From Chamaelirium japonicum (taxonomy: Eukaryota; Streptophyta; Magnoliopsida; Liliales; Melanthiaceae): 64,000 nucleotides of DNA. Each line of letters opens with the position of its first letter. Position 1 is the stretch's first letter. The DNA lies in the NCBI GenBank assembly GCA_947650365.1, contig OX393557.1, forward strand, positions 51,840,472 to 51,904,471, given 5' to 3'. Shown piece by piece: positions 11,729 through 24,803 of this stretch. The notes beneath the pieces were generated by a model. The model was not told where the DNA came from. It did not search any database and worked only from the letters and a program-made list of their open reading frames with translations. The translations under genes were made by a program, and so were the position numbers.

Positions 11729-12397
11729 ATGGCCACCAAAGCTCTGAGCTCCGCCGCCGCTCTCTCGCCGTCGTTCCCGGACTCCGTCGAGGCCTCCATG
11801 CTCCACCACCTCGCCGAGCCAATGGCCATCCGGCCGCTGAGCTCCGCGGCTCCTCTTGCCTCATCGAGCCCGGACTCAGAGCAGCGCCGCCACCCCTCGC
11901 CGCCGGTCTCGGAGGAGTACCTCGCCCGCTGCCTCGTCATGCTCGCGCAGGGGGGGAGCGGCAGGGGCGACTGCACGCCGGAGCTCTCCCACAAGTGCTC
12001 CATCTGCGGGAAGGCGTTCCCCTCCCACCAAGCGCTGGGGGGCCACAAGTCCAGCCACCGGACGCAGGAATCCCACGCCCGGCCGGCGGCGCCTGTCTCG
12101 TCCGGTGGGTCCGGGGTTGCCTCCGGGAGCGGCCGCGCCCACGAGTGCAATGTCTGTCACAGGGTCTTCCCCACGGGGCAGGCGCTGGGGGGGCACAAGC
12201 GGCGGCACTACTTGGAGGGCTTGCCGCCGCCGTCGTCGTCGTCGTCGATCTCGGCCGTCAGAGATTTCGATCTGAATTCCCCCCCGCCGGCGGAGTCCGG
12301 GCTCAAGCGTTGGACGGAGGAGGGTGAAGATGAGGTGCAGAGCCCTGTGCCCTTCAAGAAACGCCGGTTTGCTTGGGGTTCCAGCCTGACATTATGA
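11729..12397 (+). CDS. ZAT-type C2H2 zinc-finger repressor (intronless)
   Basis: A 222-residue protein of the two-fingered plant C1-2i class (ZAT/AZF/STZ type), nuclear repressors usually induced by stress. Fingers with the plant QALGGH signature lie at about residues 90-110 ([18 protein letters not shown]) and 140-160 ([18 protein letters not shown]). An L-box-like [10 protein letters not shown] lies at about 63-72. The EAR repression motif DLNSP at 181-185 recruits TOPLESS-type corepressors. A basic KKRR at about 210-213 near the C terminus may help nuclear import. The frame is open and intronless as usual for the class. GC is far above the neighbours. The start at 11729 follows the TATA box and is matched by the duplicate's ATG. 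The orthologous family member cannot be named from sequence alone. Confidence 0.93.
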   Translation: MATKALSSAAALSPSFPDSVEASMLHHLAEPMAIRPLSSAAPLASSSPDSEQRRHPSPPVSEEYLARCLVMLAQGGSGRGDCTPELSHKCSICGKAFPSHQALGGHKSSHRTQESHARPAAPVSSGGSGVASGSGRAHECNVCHRVFPTGQALGGHKRRHYLEGLPPPSSSSSISAVRDFDLNSPPPAESGLKRWTEEGEDEVQSPVPFKKRRFAWGSSLTL

Positions 12398-12689
12398 AGC
12401 GTGATCTTATCATTATTAATTTTTTTTTAATTTTTTTCTCATGTACTTCAATACAGAATTTGTTCATTGTTTGGAAATCAGATAAAAAAAAATTAAACAA
12501 TTTCCTATTCAAGAGATTTTCATGGTTTTTTTTAAAATTAATTATGGTTGTCAAAGGTTTAAGTAAACCCTTTTTTTTTTCTTGAAATTAAAAAGTTCCA
12601 AGATGAGGTTGGTTTCTAGTTGGTGATATTTGAACTTGCATGTACGGGCCTCCTCCATGATGCCATGAGAGTGGGGAGGGGGGTTTAGA

Positions 12690-12701
12690 GAGAGAATCAA
12701 G

Positions 12702-12738
<37 letters not shown>

Positions 12739-12755
12739 TAGAGAGAGAGAGAGAG
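12690..12755. repeat. (GA)n microsatellite
   Basis: AG-rich repeat with a short G-run inside, in the 3' flank of the zinc-finger gene. Confidence 0.85.
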
Positions 12756-12761
12756 TTGGTC

Positions 12762-12826
12762 GAACCATCTTTGACATGTTCCCCGGGGTGCCACCATTTG
12801 GTGCGACTGGTCAGCTCGCTTGACCA
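12762..12826. repeat. Direct repeat flanking the ZAT gene, copy 2
   Basis: Second copy of the repeat at 11305-11372. Confidence 0.75.
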
Positions 12827-12944
12827 TTATTGCCACACATTCTCCTCATTGTTTTTTTTTTTGGGGAGAAAGAGAACACTGGCATGCTAGGGCAAGCAGA
12901 AATTAAACGAATAGAAAAGGCCTTCCATGACACATCATCTTGGA

Positions 12945-13745
12945 CCAATTCCTAAAGAGCATATGGGAAAGCACCAATGTAGAAAATGTCTCGACCAGAG
13001 CACCGAGCATCATTAGCCAACCAATCTGAAACCCAATTCCCCTCACGGAAGACAACGACAGTCCTCAATGAACATGTGGGTATGCGGCAACGGTGATCGC
13101 AAGAGGCGAAGGCCTGACCATAATCAGAGTAGCTCAATCTGGAAAGCAGAAGAGCAAGGGATAAAGCAAAAGCATCGGTCATCAAAACCATACCAAGATG
13201 ATTCCGGAGAACAAAACCGGCCCTACCTCGTGAGGATCCTACGTTGAAAGAGCCATCAAAGTTCAATTTCAGTCATCCCATAGCCGATGGTTGCTACCTC
13301 ACCACCACAAGAGGCAGACGAGCAGTAGCCCCAGGCCGGTCCTTGGGTCGACGTGTCGTAGCCTAAGGATAGATCACCAGATCATCACTAAGGCATTGCT
13401 AAGTCATCAAAAGGAGTTCTACTGCCATATCAAAGGCCGCACGATTGCGAGCTTTCCAAATGTACCAAGCCATCATCATCAGGCGGGGCCTGGTCAGAAG
13501 GTTAATGTTGCCCAATATGACATCTAGAAGGTGGCATAAAAGAGAGCGAATTGTATAGTTGTGGAGGGCAGGAGAGGCGACAAAAAGTGATGCAAGAAGG
13601 ACTGCCAAAGTTTAACTGTCGTAGGGCAGGTAAACAGAGTATGGTTGAGGGCAGGAGAGTTGACAAAGAGTGATGCAAGAAGGACTGCCAAAGTCTAACC
13701 ACCGTAGGGCAGGTAAACAGAGTATTGGTGGATGGTTTCTGAACC
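12945..13745 (-). mobile_element. LINE (L1-like) 3' remnant: zf-RVT and RNase H part
   Basis: On the minus strand the order is a zinc-binding reverse-transcriptase tail (LFTCPTVVRLWQSFLHHSL, about 13690-13720), then a linker with WYIWKARNRAAFD (about 13425-13465), then an RNase H domain beginning MNFDGSFNVGSSRGRAGFVL (13266 downwards) and ending REGNWVSDWLANDA. Plant L1-type LINEs and related RNase H proteins have this order. The pieces are in different frames, so it is broken. An 86-bp tandem duplication lies at about 13566-13735. No endonuclease or RT core is present. Confidence 0.7.
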
Positions 13746-13786
13746 AAAGCACCCCCAAACCCTCACCCTTTACTCCCCCACCACCC

Positions 13787-14283
13787 ATGGCCATCCAAGC
13801 TCTGAGCTCCGTCGCTGCTCTCTCGCCGTCGATCCCAGACTCCGTCGAGGCCTCCATGCTCCATCACCTCGCCGACCCAATGGCCATCCAGCCGTTGAAC
13901 TCCGCGGTTCCTCTTCTTTCACCGAGCCCGGACTCCGAGCAGCACCGCCACCCCTAGCAACCGCTCTCGGAGGAGTACCTCGCCCACTGCCTTGTCACGC
14001 TCGAGCAGGGGGGAGCGGCAGCAATGACTTACCGCCAGAACTCTCTTACAAGTCCACTATCTGCGGGAAGGTGTTCCCCTCCCACCAAGTGCTGGGGGGC
14101 CACAAGTCCAGCCACTGGATGCCGGAACCCCACGTCCAGCCGGTGGCCCCTGTCTCATCCGATGGGTCCGGGATTTCCTCTGGGAGCGGTCGTGCCCACG
14201 AGTGCAATGCTTGTCACAAGGTTTTCCCCACGGGGCAGGCGTTGGGGGGGCGTAAGTAGCGACACTATTTGGAGGGCTTGCTT
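13787..14283 (+). pseudogene. Decayed duplicate of the ZAT-type gene
   Basis: Sequence similar to 11729-12225 at roughly 88-90% by eye, from the ATG (MAIQALSSVAALSPSIPDSV) through both fingers ([27 protein letters not shown]). It has a premature stop at 13955-13957, at least one frameshift soon after, and a second stop where finger 2 loses its last histidine. The C-terminal half with the EAR motif is missing; similarity ends at about 14283. Upstream similarity starts at AGCACCCCCAAACCC (13748), exactly past the parent's TATA box, so no promoter was carried over. Confidence 0.92.
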
Positions 14284-14491
14284 GTCAGAGTTTGGTTCAG
14301 TTTCAGCGAAGACGGAACGCGGTCTGAGCATGCCCGTCAAAGGGCTAGCGCCCTTGGCGCCAACGGTACTGCGCCCGGTCCCTGGAGGGCGCCAGAATCG
14401 GGGCCACAAAAGAGGGTTGGCGCCCTTGGCGCCAATTGTGTGGGGCCCAATCCCCTAAAGACGCCACCCTCTTAGGTTGGCGCCTTGGGCG
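14284..14491. repeat. GC-rich GGCGCC-motif repeat of unknown origin
   Basis: CTAGCGCCCTTGGCGCCAA, TTGGCGCCCTTGGCGCCAA and TTGGCGCCTTGGGCG recur within about 150 bases. It replaces the expected 3' part of the zinc-finger pseudogene and is the target into which layer 1 inserted. Probably a fragment of an older repeat; no gene seen. Confidence 0.5.
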
Positions 14492-15357
14492 TGTTGTAGC
14501 TCGTGTGTCCTTAGCGTGGATTTTCTGTATTAACATTAATAAAGATGACTTTGGTTATTGCTTTAATTAGAATACTACTCTGGTATATAATAATACTCAT
14601 ATAATAAAAGGACCCTAGGAAACACAGTAGGCCACTGAGGTGCATGGAGGATCCATGCTTGGGAGACCCAGTGGACCAGTTCTGTGTAGACCTAGAACTA
14701 GTTCACAGCTTAGGTGATGCCGGTCGTTTCACCGAGAACAAGCTGTTGGCAGGTAGAGGATGTGGTGAAGTCTCCACCACGGGAACGTGGGATTCCCATT
14801 CACCTAACCAAGCACAATGATCGTGTTGAACAGGAACCAAGATGGTGCACAGTTAAGTGATTCAGACACTGGTGCAGAAACCGTCTTACTACTATAAATA
14901 ATCTGTCCTTAACCCTGAGGAACCATGTACACTAGGCCAACCAGTTGTGTGGTGCTTTGATGTGCCAACGTGTGCGGACCTTCTATAGTCCAATACCACG
15001 GTACATTGGGTTACCCGGCTGGCGCTTGAGTGACATGTAATTCCTACAGGTTATCCGACGTCCAGTGTTGGATGGGTGCATTTTGATGAGTCAATCTGTC
15101 CACACAGTTAACCCAGGCTTGGTGGTTGTCAGTATGACTGACGATGTTCAGGATGCTAGGCATAGCACCGGAAGGTGTGTGGTATTATAGATGATAAGTC
15201 ATCAAACCCTAGTCAGATGATCGATCGGGATCTGACGGTGCTCCCCACCGCCCGAGTCGAATCATGGCACCAGTAATAGGAGGGACTGAGGATTATCGGA
15301 GTATAGTAGAGAACAGGGTAACGAGGGAGTAACATAAGTTTAGGATCACTAGAGTTC
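14492..15357 (+). repeat. Layer 1 5' LTR, first part
   Basis: 866 bp similar in order of motifs to the first part of the layer 4 LTR (AATAAAGAT near the start, GCTTTGATGTGCCAACGTGTG-like text, GGTTACCCGGCTGGCG). It stops at the layer 2 insertion, whose 5-bp duplication AGTTC is at 15353-15357. Confidence 0.88.
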
Positions 15358-17671
15358 TGTTGGAAATAAATCCCTGGTAGAGGCCCGCAGCAAAAGCGAA
15401 GTGAAGGTCCGAAGACCGTGAGTGGTGTGCGTTACATATCAAATTTTCATCGAAACGATCTACATATGCGTGTATGAATCTAGCATGACAACTACGCGAA
15501 CCCCTAACGACGATCTAACGCGAAAGAACAATCTAGCATGTATGCATGTTCTATCTATGCTAGATCTACATGTTAGAGATCATACCTGCGTGCGGAATCT
15601 TTCACCACGATAAATTTCTTCTTTGTTGATGGAGACGGGCTCGGATCTGCTCGATATAGCTTCGGTACAAAGGCCATAACTTTCTACTCCGAACTCTGAT
15701 TGGGCTAAAATTTGGACTGCAGGTAGCCAACTTCGAGAAGCAACTTTTGCAACAAGTTTCACCTTGTTTGGACTTCTGTATATCCTGAAATCATAGAAAC
15801 AATACTGATTTTTTGTGCAGATTCTGGACAGCAAAAGTTTACGGGAAATGCCTTCTAGTTCACCCGATCTCACACGATGCATGGCACCTCATCGATGGAT
15901 CTCTGAGTGCCTCCATACGACGAGCCTTCTCCTTCTACGAAACACCACTCGAGGAAGATGAGTCACCATCCAATGGTGCAAGCGAGGGGAGAGACAAAGT
16001 AGGAGAAGAGAAGAGAGATGGGGAGAGATGAAGGAAGGGGGGTTCGATTTTCTCATCACATATGGCCGGCCCCCTATAGCCCTTTATATAGGGCTGGCCT
16101 ACCCCCTTGGATAAGGATCCAAGGGGATAATAACCTCTCACAATTATCTATCCATTATCACCCTTTTATCTCTCCTTCTCTTTATCCGTTTTCCCACTTT
16201 TAGGGCTTGTTTTGACCAATTCAAAACCCCTATGTTTATCCCTATGGCCGGCCCTATCATTGGGGATTCTTATCCCTATAATATAGGGGTCGGCCTTGCA
16301 TGGGTCTCCCACAGCTAGGGTTGGCCACTAGTGAGGCTTGGCAGTGCACGTTTTTACCAAAACGCCCTTATACCTCAAATTGACCATTTCTAGTGTGCGA
16401 GACTTAGCGACTCTTCCTTAAGTGATCTTGACAAGTTACTTTACTATTATCTGAGTTCAGCGGAGGGTGCCCCTAGTAAAGTCAACTAGTCAACTCGCAA
16501 CATGTTCTGGTGCATCACACCCATGTAGCAAAGTTCACTTATGGCGAGGGATAACTACATGCGTCTCTGCACTAACCTAGGGTTTCCCCTTAGTGCACAC
16601 ACATAGCTACGCATCTACCGTGCATTAGTGTGAAGCACTCACGGAGCGTAGTCTTGAACTTCTCACTTCCTCTTAGTACGTCCTGTATTTCGAGGAGATG
16701 GTATAAGAACCGTACATAATATCGATAAGGTGGAACCTTCAGGGACCAGGGTTCATGGCTTTCAACTTAGACTCGATCGACACACTACCCGAGTGTACCA
16801 TCGATCCTCTGAGTCCGAGTTAACCTGCGTGGCCACCCAGAGTGCGACGCAGGCTGCACTCCAATTCCCCCGGACTTACTATGTTCTCCCTCATACCCCT
16901 GCTCTCCGCGTAGTATAGTAAACTCGCTGTCCCTCCATCTAGTGCCATGATGCAACTCGAGCAGTAGAGAATACCGTCAGACTCGAGTGCTCATATGACT
17001 CGGTTCCTTTCAGGTTGACCATATACATCGTACCTTCGATCACTCTGACGAGCAACCGGATCCGTCACCAGTCCAATTGATGACCACCTGGCCAGGGTTT
17101 AATACGACGTAGGTCAGACCAAGGAACGCACCTCCCGTTAGGGGTATGGATAGCCTGCAGGAGTGACACGCTGATGCAACGCCAGCCGGGTAACCCAGAC
17201 ATCGTGGTTTTGGATCACTGCATCCGGATCCTCACACATTGGTGCGCCAAAGCACCACACAACTGGTTAGTCCACCAGATATGGTTCCTCAGGGTTTAAG
17301 ACCGTTTTACCCTAAGCAGAAACACGGTTTAGAGCACCGGTGTCTGCTCACCGATCTATGCACCGTGTTGGTTCCGTTCGACCACAGACACTGTGCCTGG
17401 TAATAACCGTGGTGGAGACACCTACGCTCTGTTATCCCAACAACTTATCCTGATAGGGCGACCAACCCTGATCAGAGCTGCGAACATATTTAGGTTACAT
17501 GGGACCAGTCCCTTGAGTCTCCCACTCAAGTGGATTACCATGTAGCCATGGCTCTCTGTTCTATAATCAGAACACGTACTAAGGTACGTACCAATATGCA
17601 ATCCTATACTATCAACCATACATAGCTAAACTATAGGTTTTTACGAGCTGTAGACCTCACAAATTCTAACA
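15358..17671 (-). repeat. Layer 2 3' LTR
   Basis: 2314 bp, TGTTG...TAACA on the plus strand; partner of 56524-58838. The polypurine tract (complement of ATCTCCCACTAGGTC) begins at 17672. Confidence 0.93.
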
Positions 17672-20600
17672 ATCTCCCACTAGGTCTAACGAGGAAAAAC
17701 GGTGTTGAGCTCTGTAGCTTCTACATGCTGCCCAAAAAGCCTTTGTAGGAATTCCCTAAAGGAATTGGAAACATTGTCTGTAGATTCCACCTCAGTACCG
17801 CTACTTGCATTTCCTCCTATAACTGTCAGATCAAGTGGAGTTTATACTTGATAGGTTTCCCCTCACGGCGGTACCTAGTCTCATTGGACCTTGCTTACCG
17901 CTCTTCTATTGGCAACAACAGATAACTGAGCCTCTGGTACGCGTCCCAAGTTCTCTAAGAACTTCCTAAGCCTTACCACCTGATATACTACCTCGCCCGC
18001 AACAACGTGCTAAGCCTCTGTGGTAGAGTCTGTGATGCACTCTTGCTTCACACTCTACCAACTATCGCTTCTAATCCCAAGAGAAAAAATCCCTGAAATC
18101 AATTTTCTGGAGCACACATCTGACACCAAAGTCAGATCCTGTGTGTCCAATCGATATCAGGACCTATGAAGTGCAAGCTAACTCACAATCCTTACTTATT
18201 AAGGATTTTTGAGTATACCCTTCACATCGGTCCAGAGATCTGGACCCAGGTTCGACTGAAACCGACCCATGAATCCTGCTGCGCAATAGATATCTAGCCT
18301 CGTAAAACGAATCTGGCTAGAATCTTATCTTCATGCGTAGCCTGTGATAGCAAGAGAACCTTGCTCTGGTTATCTTGAGTTACCTTGATTCCCGGAACAT
18401 AACTTGCCTCACTAGGGTCTTTCACATCGAATTGTGATGACTACAAATCTTTCCCTTAAGCAATATTCCTACGTCATTTTCAATCAGTAGAATATCGTTA
18501 ACGTAAAGTACTAAATACACCCTTGTAGCTATTTCACCTTTCTTGTACCAACTTGGTTTATCCTCATTCTGATCAAATCCGTGTGAGCGGATTCCCTTGA
18601 TCAAAATAGACATTCCATCCTAGATGCTAGCATCAGTCCATAAATGGATCGTTGTAACTTGCATTCCATATCTTCCTAACCTACTGACACAAAGCCTGGG
18701 GCTACATTATCCATATGTCCTTTTCAAATTCCCGTTAGGGAATAACTGTCTTGATATCCATCTACCAGATCTCCCAACTATAATGGACTGCGATGGATTA
18801 AGAGGATCCGAAATAGACTTAGGCATAGCTACCAGTGAGATAGTTTTGACATAGTCAATCCCTTCTCCTTTGGTAACTAATCTAGCTACTTAAGTCTTAA
18901 CTGGGTGCTCTTCTTATATACCTCCTACACCCTGAAGGGTGATAGTGCTATAAGTGTCAAGACTGTTCCAAGGGACATTGATGCAAGCTTGCCTCCATGG
19001 TCTTTTTTCAGTCAGAGCTATCGGAAGCTCCCACTACTTCTTCGTAGCTCTAGGGATCATCCTCCTGAAACTCTGGATTAACTATCGAAGTTTCTCCATA
19101 GTATCTTTCAGGAGCTCTGATGGTCCCACAACGACGAGGTGGTGGTGGTACAAAGGAAGCTCCCACTACTTCTTCGTAGCTCTAGGGATCATCCTCCTGA
19201 AACTCTGGATTAACTATCGAAGTTTCTCCATAGTATCTTTCAGGAGCTCTGATGCTCCCACAACGATGAGGTGGTGGTGGTACAAAGTGAATTGTTTCTA
19301 CAGTACCTGGTATACTAGTTTCTGTATCATCTACTCCCACTACGTTTTCAGATGCGCACTCTCTACCAGTACCCAGTAGTTCACCCAGAACTACCGTACT
19401 GATAAACTTATGGTCTATAATATAATCTTGGTCTAGGTAGATGGTGTTCATAGAAACGATTACCTTCCAAACCTCAAGATCATAAAACAGTCCACCTTAT
19501 GCCTCCTAAGGGTAACCTACAAACAGATATACCTGGAACTACATCTCCATCTCATCCCTCTTGTCCTTTTGCACAAGTGCAGGACAACCCTATATCTCGA
19601 GACACTATAGTGTCAGCTTTCGCTTAGACCATAACTCTCTATAGGTCTGAGGCACTAATCTAGATGAGAGATAGTTTCAGATATAAGCTATTGTTTTAAG
19701 GTACTACCCCACCAAAGGTGGGTAGTACACTTGGTGATATTTATCATACTACGGACCATGTCAAACAGAGTTCGATACCTTCTCTCGGAGACTTCATTCT
19801 AACGTGTCATCCTTGGAGCATTTAACTGGGAGATAATCCCATGCTCCTTCAGAATCCTATGGAACCCATCCGATAGAATCTCGTTACTTAGATTAAATCG
19901 AAGAGACTCCTATCGTCTGGACGCTCTTGGAACCATAGACATCAAAATTAACTAACTCCCATGCCTTTGTGACCCTTTTAGTTATTCTGCCTTCCAGATT
20001 AGACTCATAGGTTAGAAGGATCTCCGAAGAATCTGTGAACAGAAACTCGGCCTTCTTTTATTTCTGAATTTATCTAAGGCAGAATATCTAAATCAGAGGG
20101 GTCATAAATGGGATAGCTTCTCTGAAGGATTTAGATGAATTTCAATTAGACACTGCAGCTGTCATGAAATCTATTTCCGAATTAGGATTAAATACAAAGA
20201 GATTATTCTGATCTATTCCTCTAGTAATGAAGCTATCTATTCAGTTTAAGATATACACCTTACGGTGCTGTCTAAAACTAAAAAATTCATTTATCAAGGA
20301 GGAAACATAACTAAATCTCTAAAGATCAAAATCCGTGTTTCCGAAAAAACTAAGATAATCATATCTAACAACTTTCACAGCGGCTTATGGCATCAGTACC
20401 TATGTTAGGATTACTTCACTATAAAGTAGCCTTCTGCTTTCCTTGAATCTCTGTAGACCCGAAGTCTACATTCCAAGAAGTATAAGAACTGCTACTAGAT
20501 AGCGACTCAACTCCTAACATCCTGAGGCCATACTCAATCTTCAAATATCCCCTATACTTGCTAAAGCGGAAACACTTCCGTCCTTAGCATTACCAGACTT

Positions 20601-21904
20601 AGGAATCCATACCAGTTTCTGCACTAGAATAGTTTTCGATCTCTTATAAGTTACCCCTTTGGTTCTTCTAAAGAAGACCTAAGTTAAGCACTAAAGGCTT
20701 TGCCTTTAATCTTGATCCTATCCTTTGTCTCTTGGAAATCTCCTTAGAAGTTCTGCGTTTATCATCTCTAACTTGTTAAAGCTAAAGTCTCTGATAACGC
20801 CTTCGAAGGTTCCAGACGTGTTCCTGAACAGGCATACCCTTAGACATCTCAGTACCGATGAGTATCTTGATAGAAAAGAGATGAGTCTACAAACCTCACC
20901 TCTTTGACATCTAATACAAGTAAAACTTTATTTGAGAAGACCCGGTATATCTCCGACTCGCTTCTAAGGAGTTGTCCGCAAGTCTACTATGACACAAAAC
21001 TTGCACATCTCCTCAGATTCTTGCTAGTCGTCATATACCCTAGTTAGTGTCCTAGTTATATCTGGAGCCATTAGGACTAGTACAGGGATATTTAGATTGC
21101 ATGCCAATGTACGTTTACTACCCTATGCATAAGCTAAAGAAAGCGCTTCCGCTCTACATAGTTAGAGACATGATAACTGGTTCTCTTATGGGATAGCGGA
21201 TAGGGGAACTATATGGTTGAATGAAAGAATGCAAAATAACTTATTATATGGATTTTTAAAAATAAGCTAATTATATCCAAATGTCAGTGCTACCCTCACA
21301 GCAAAGACACATCTATGGATTAATTAACCATGTATGTAAGATCTCGGAATAGGCTACACCTGTCCGAGGGGGCAGTGTGCAGGTCTTTCTCTTACACGGG
21401 TCTTTCCTTTGACCCTATCCAAATCTGCCAACTAAGGGCTTTGATGAACCATGGTTATCTTTTGGCCAGTACCACGTGATCACCATTGTCTTCGCAACGA
21501 ATACCTCACGTGTACTTCGGATGCTTAACCATGATCCTAGGCAATTACGAAACGAAAGTTCTAACGGCCCCCACGAGGGTGAGTAAAGCCTGAACCCTTA
21601 GCGCCGTAATCGCCATATCCTGAGGGAGATCACTAAGTTACTTGGCATGGAAAAACACAGCTCTCACCCGAGGGGGTTGTTGAGTTATGCCCTCCCACCC
21701 GAGCACGAAGTGATTGGCCGTGGAGGCCAGAGGATCTCTAAAAGTCCTCTCTTGCATCCCTTATTAAATTTGAGGGTTATTTTATGCAAGTATGAGTGTA
21801 TACTAAGGTCACAACAACCTATACACTAGACCCTGGTCATACCGTACTCCCACTAGCGTTTCAAGCCTTTCGCGAAGCATTAATCGATCTCGAAATATCA
21901 TAGT
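17672..21904 (-). other. Layer 2 internal region: degraded gag-pol and part of leader
   Basis: Minus-strand fragments resemble copia proteins: reverse transcriptase near 18430-18610, integrase-to-RT linker near 19050-19480, gag near 20700-20900. It is shorter than the layer 4 coding region and badly broken, clearly a fossil. A 132-bp tandem duplication lies at 19023-19286. From about 21240 rightwards the sequence is untranslated leader, similar to the layer 4 leader. Confidence 0.8.
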
Positions 21905-22380
21905 CACTACAAGAAATAGGTTTTTTACCGACGGAAATTTCTATTACCGTCGGTAATAATATATATTTTACCGACGGTAATAATATTTTCCGTCGGTAAT
22001 AATACTTTGATTTTTTTAATTTTTTTTTCATATTTATTACCGACAGTTATATATTATCCGTCGGTAATATACCTTTACCGACGGAAAATATTACGTCCGT
22101 CGGTAATATATGTTATTACCGACAGTAATATAAAAGTCCGTAGCTAATAATATATTTTATATTTTGCTAATTTTTTTTTGTTTATTTTTACCGACGGTAC
22201 CTATATATCCGTCGGTATAACTAATATTACCGACGGTAAAGGTTTATTCCGTCGGTAATATTAATACATAAATTTTAATTTTTTTTAGCATTTTAATTAC
22301 CGATAGAAAAAGAGTAATTGTTGGTATAAAACTACTTTTTACCAACGGAATATATATTGTCCGTTGGTAAAAAACCTGCG
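21905..22380. repeat. Layer 3 left TIR and subterminal repeats
   Basis: TTACCGACGG and its inverse CCGTCGGTAA recur about every 20-40 bp in both orientations. In CACTA elements such motifs are binding sites for the TNPA-like protein. Confidence 0.88.
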
Positions 22381-22672
22381 ATTTTATAACTCCCCGATCC
22401 CCCTTTCTGTTTCGATCTAAATACCCCCCCCCCCCCTCTCTCTCTCTCGATCTAATTCCCCCCCCCCCCCCCTCTCTCTCTCGATCTAATTCCCCCCCCC
22501 CCTCCCCGGCCTTCCTCCCCTCCCTTACGTGCCTCCGGCCGGCCACCCCTCTCCTCCCTTGCGCCTCCGGCCACCCCTCCTCTCTCTCGTGCCTCCGGTC
22601 ACCCCTCCCCTCCCCTTCCGTGCGCCACCGACCGGCGACGCTGCTCGACGTCCCCTCCGCCGGAGCCACTAC
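22381..22672 (+). other. Layer 3 pyrimidine-rich leader, first part
   Basis: C/CT-rich sequence with three near-repeats of CTCTCTCTCTCGATCTAATT and GCCTCCGGCCACCCCTC. It continues at 49125 after the layer 4 insertion and ends in a donor-like GGTGAGCTCC (49171). The layer 5 leader has the same layout and donor, so I infer a 5' leader exon. Confidence 0.5.
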
Positions 22673-24803
22673 TGTTAGGATTGATGTGTTCTAAGCTTGT
22701 AAAACTTTATGTTTTGGTCTAATAAAGATTGATAGTTATTAATATATGAGATGCATATAGGTGCGTAACATAGTTACGTGTTCTTTAGAGAACAGAGAGC
22801 CATGGTTATATGGTAGTCCACTGAGTTGAAGACTAAGTGGATTGGTCCCGTATAACCTAAATAAGTTCGCAGCTATGATCAGGTTGGTCGCCTCATCATG
22901 TTAAGCTGTTGGCGATGACAGTTCATGGGATGTCTTCACCATGGTCATCACCAGGCACAGTGTCTGTGGCTGAACGGAACTAACACGGTGTACAGATCAG
23001 TGAGCAGACACTGGTACACTAAGCCGTGTTTCTGCTTAGGGTAAAACGGTCCTAAACCCTGAGGAGCCACGTCTGATGGACTAACCAGTTGCATGGTGCT
23101 TTGGCGCACCAATGTGTGAGGGTCCATATGCAGTGATCCAAAACCACGGTGTACTGGGTTACCCGGCTGGCGTTGCATTAGCGTGTCACTCCTGCAGGCC
23201 ATCCACACCCCTGATGGGAGGTGCGTTCCTTGGTGTGACTTACACTGTACTAAACCCAGGCCTGGTGGTCATCAGTTTGACTGTTGACCGGGTTCGATTA
23301 CTCGACGGGGTAATCAGAGGTACGATGTATAGGTCAACCTGGAAGGAACCAAGTCATATGATCGTTCGAGTCTGACGGTAGTCTTCACCGCTCGAAGTGA
23401 ATCATGGCATCAAGTGGAGGGACAGCGGGTTTACCACTACTAAGCGGAGAGCAGGGGTATGATGGAGAACATAGTAAGTCTGGGTGAATTGGAGTGCAGC
23501 CTGCGTCGCACTCTGGGTGGCTACGCAGGTTAACTCGAGCTCAGAGGATCGATGGTACACTCGGGTAGTGTGTCGATCGAGCTTGAGTTGGAAGCCATGA
23601 ACCCCGGTCCCTGATGGTTCCACCTTATCAACATTATGTACGGTTCTTGAACCGTCTCCTCGGAACACCATAAGCAGGAGGAAGAAAGAAGTATACGCTC
23701 CGTGTGTGCTTGGCACTAGAGCACGGTAGATGCGTAACTACATACGAGTACTAAGGGTTGAGCCCGGGATTAGTACAGAGTCGTATGTAGTAATCCCTAG
23801 CCATAAGTGAACTTCGCTGCATAGGTGCGATGCACCGGGGTATGTTGCGAGTTGACTAGTTGACTTTGCTAGAGGCACCTTCCGGTGGCCTCAGTTAATA
23901 GTAAGTAACTAGTAGATATCACTTAAGTAATGGCCGTTAGGTATCGCACGCTAGAAATGGTCAAAATGAGGCGTCGGGGCGTTTTGGTAAAAACCTCACT
24001 CTGCCGGACCTCACTGTTGGCCGACCCTAGTGGTGGGACACCTCACTAGGGCCGACCCTATGATGTAGGGATAAGAATCCCTCATCTATAGGGCCGGCCA
24101 TATAGATAGGGATGGGGCGATAAATCGGTTAAAATCGAGCCCTAAAAAGTGGGAAAACGGATAAATACGCGGAGAGATAAAAGGGAGATAATGGAGAGAT
24201 AATGAGAGGGGGTTAATATCCCCTTGGATCCTTAACCAAGGGGTGTTGGCCGGCCCTATAAAGGCACCTATGGGCGCCGGCCCCATGCACTAGAGAAACC
24301 GAACCCCCCTCTCTCTCATCTCTCTAGTTCTCTCCCTAATCTCTCTCCGTTTCCCGCTTGCTACTTCGTCTTCCTCGCGTGGAGTTCTGAAGAAGGAGAA
24401 GGGTCGTTCTTCGGAGGCACTCAGAGATCCGAGAGCGACGTTCCGTGCATCGTGTGAGATCGGGTGAACAAGAAGGTAACATCTCCATTCGTACCGTCGG
24501 CATCTTCGCGAACGATCTTCCGTCTCCATCGACAAAGAAGACAATCCTCCGCGGTTAAAAGATCCGTACGAAAGGTATGTGTAATCTAACATGTAGATCT
24601 AGCGAGCATTATGATTTGCATCCATGCTAGTTAATCATTACGCTAGATTGCCGTTAGGGGTTTTCGATTCTCATGCATACACATGCACACATATGTAGAT
24701 TAGTTTCTGTGAAAAATTAAATCGTGTAACGTGCACCATGAACGGTCTTTCGACCGCCAAATCGCTTCCGCTGCGAGCCTCTGACCCGGATTAACATCCA
24801 ACA
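22673..24803 (+). repeat. Layer 4 5' LTR
   Basis: 2131 bp, TGTTAGGATTG to CATCCAACA. A TATAAAGGCA motif near 24257 may be the promoter of the element. Its partner is 46994-49124. Confidence 0.96.

Noticed and set aside
22244-22669. Gly/Arg-rich protein in layer 3 (minus)
   Set aside because: Low-complexity complement of the CT-rich leader, overlapping transposon subterminal repeats.
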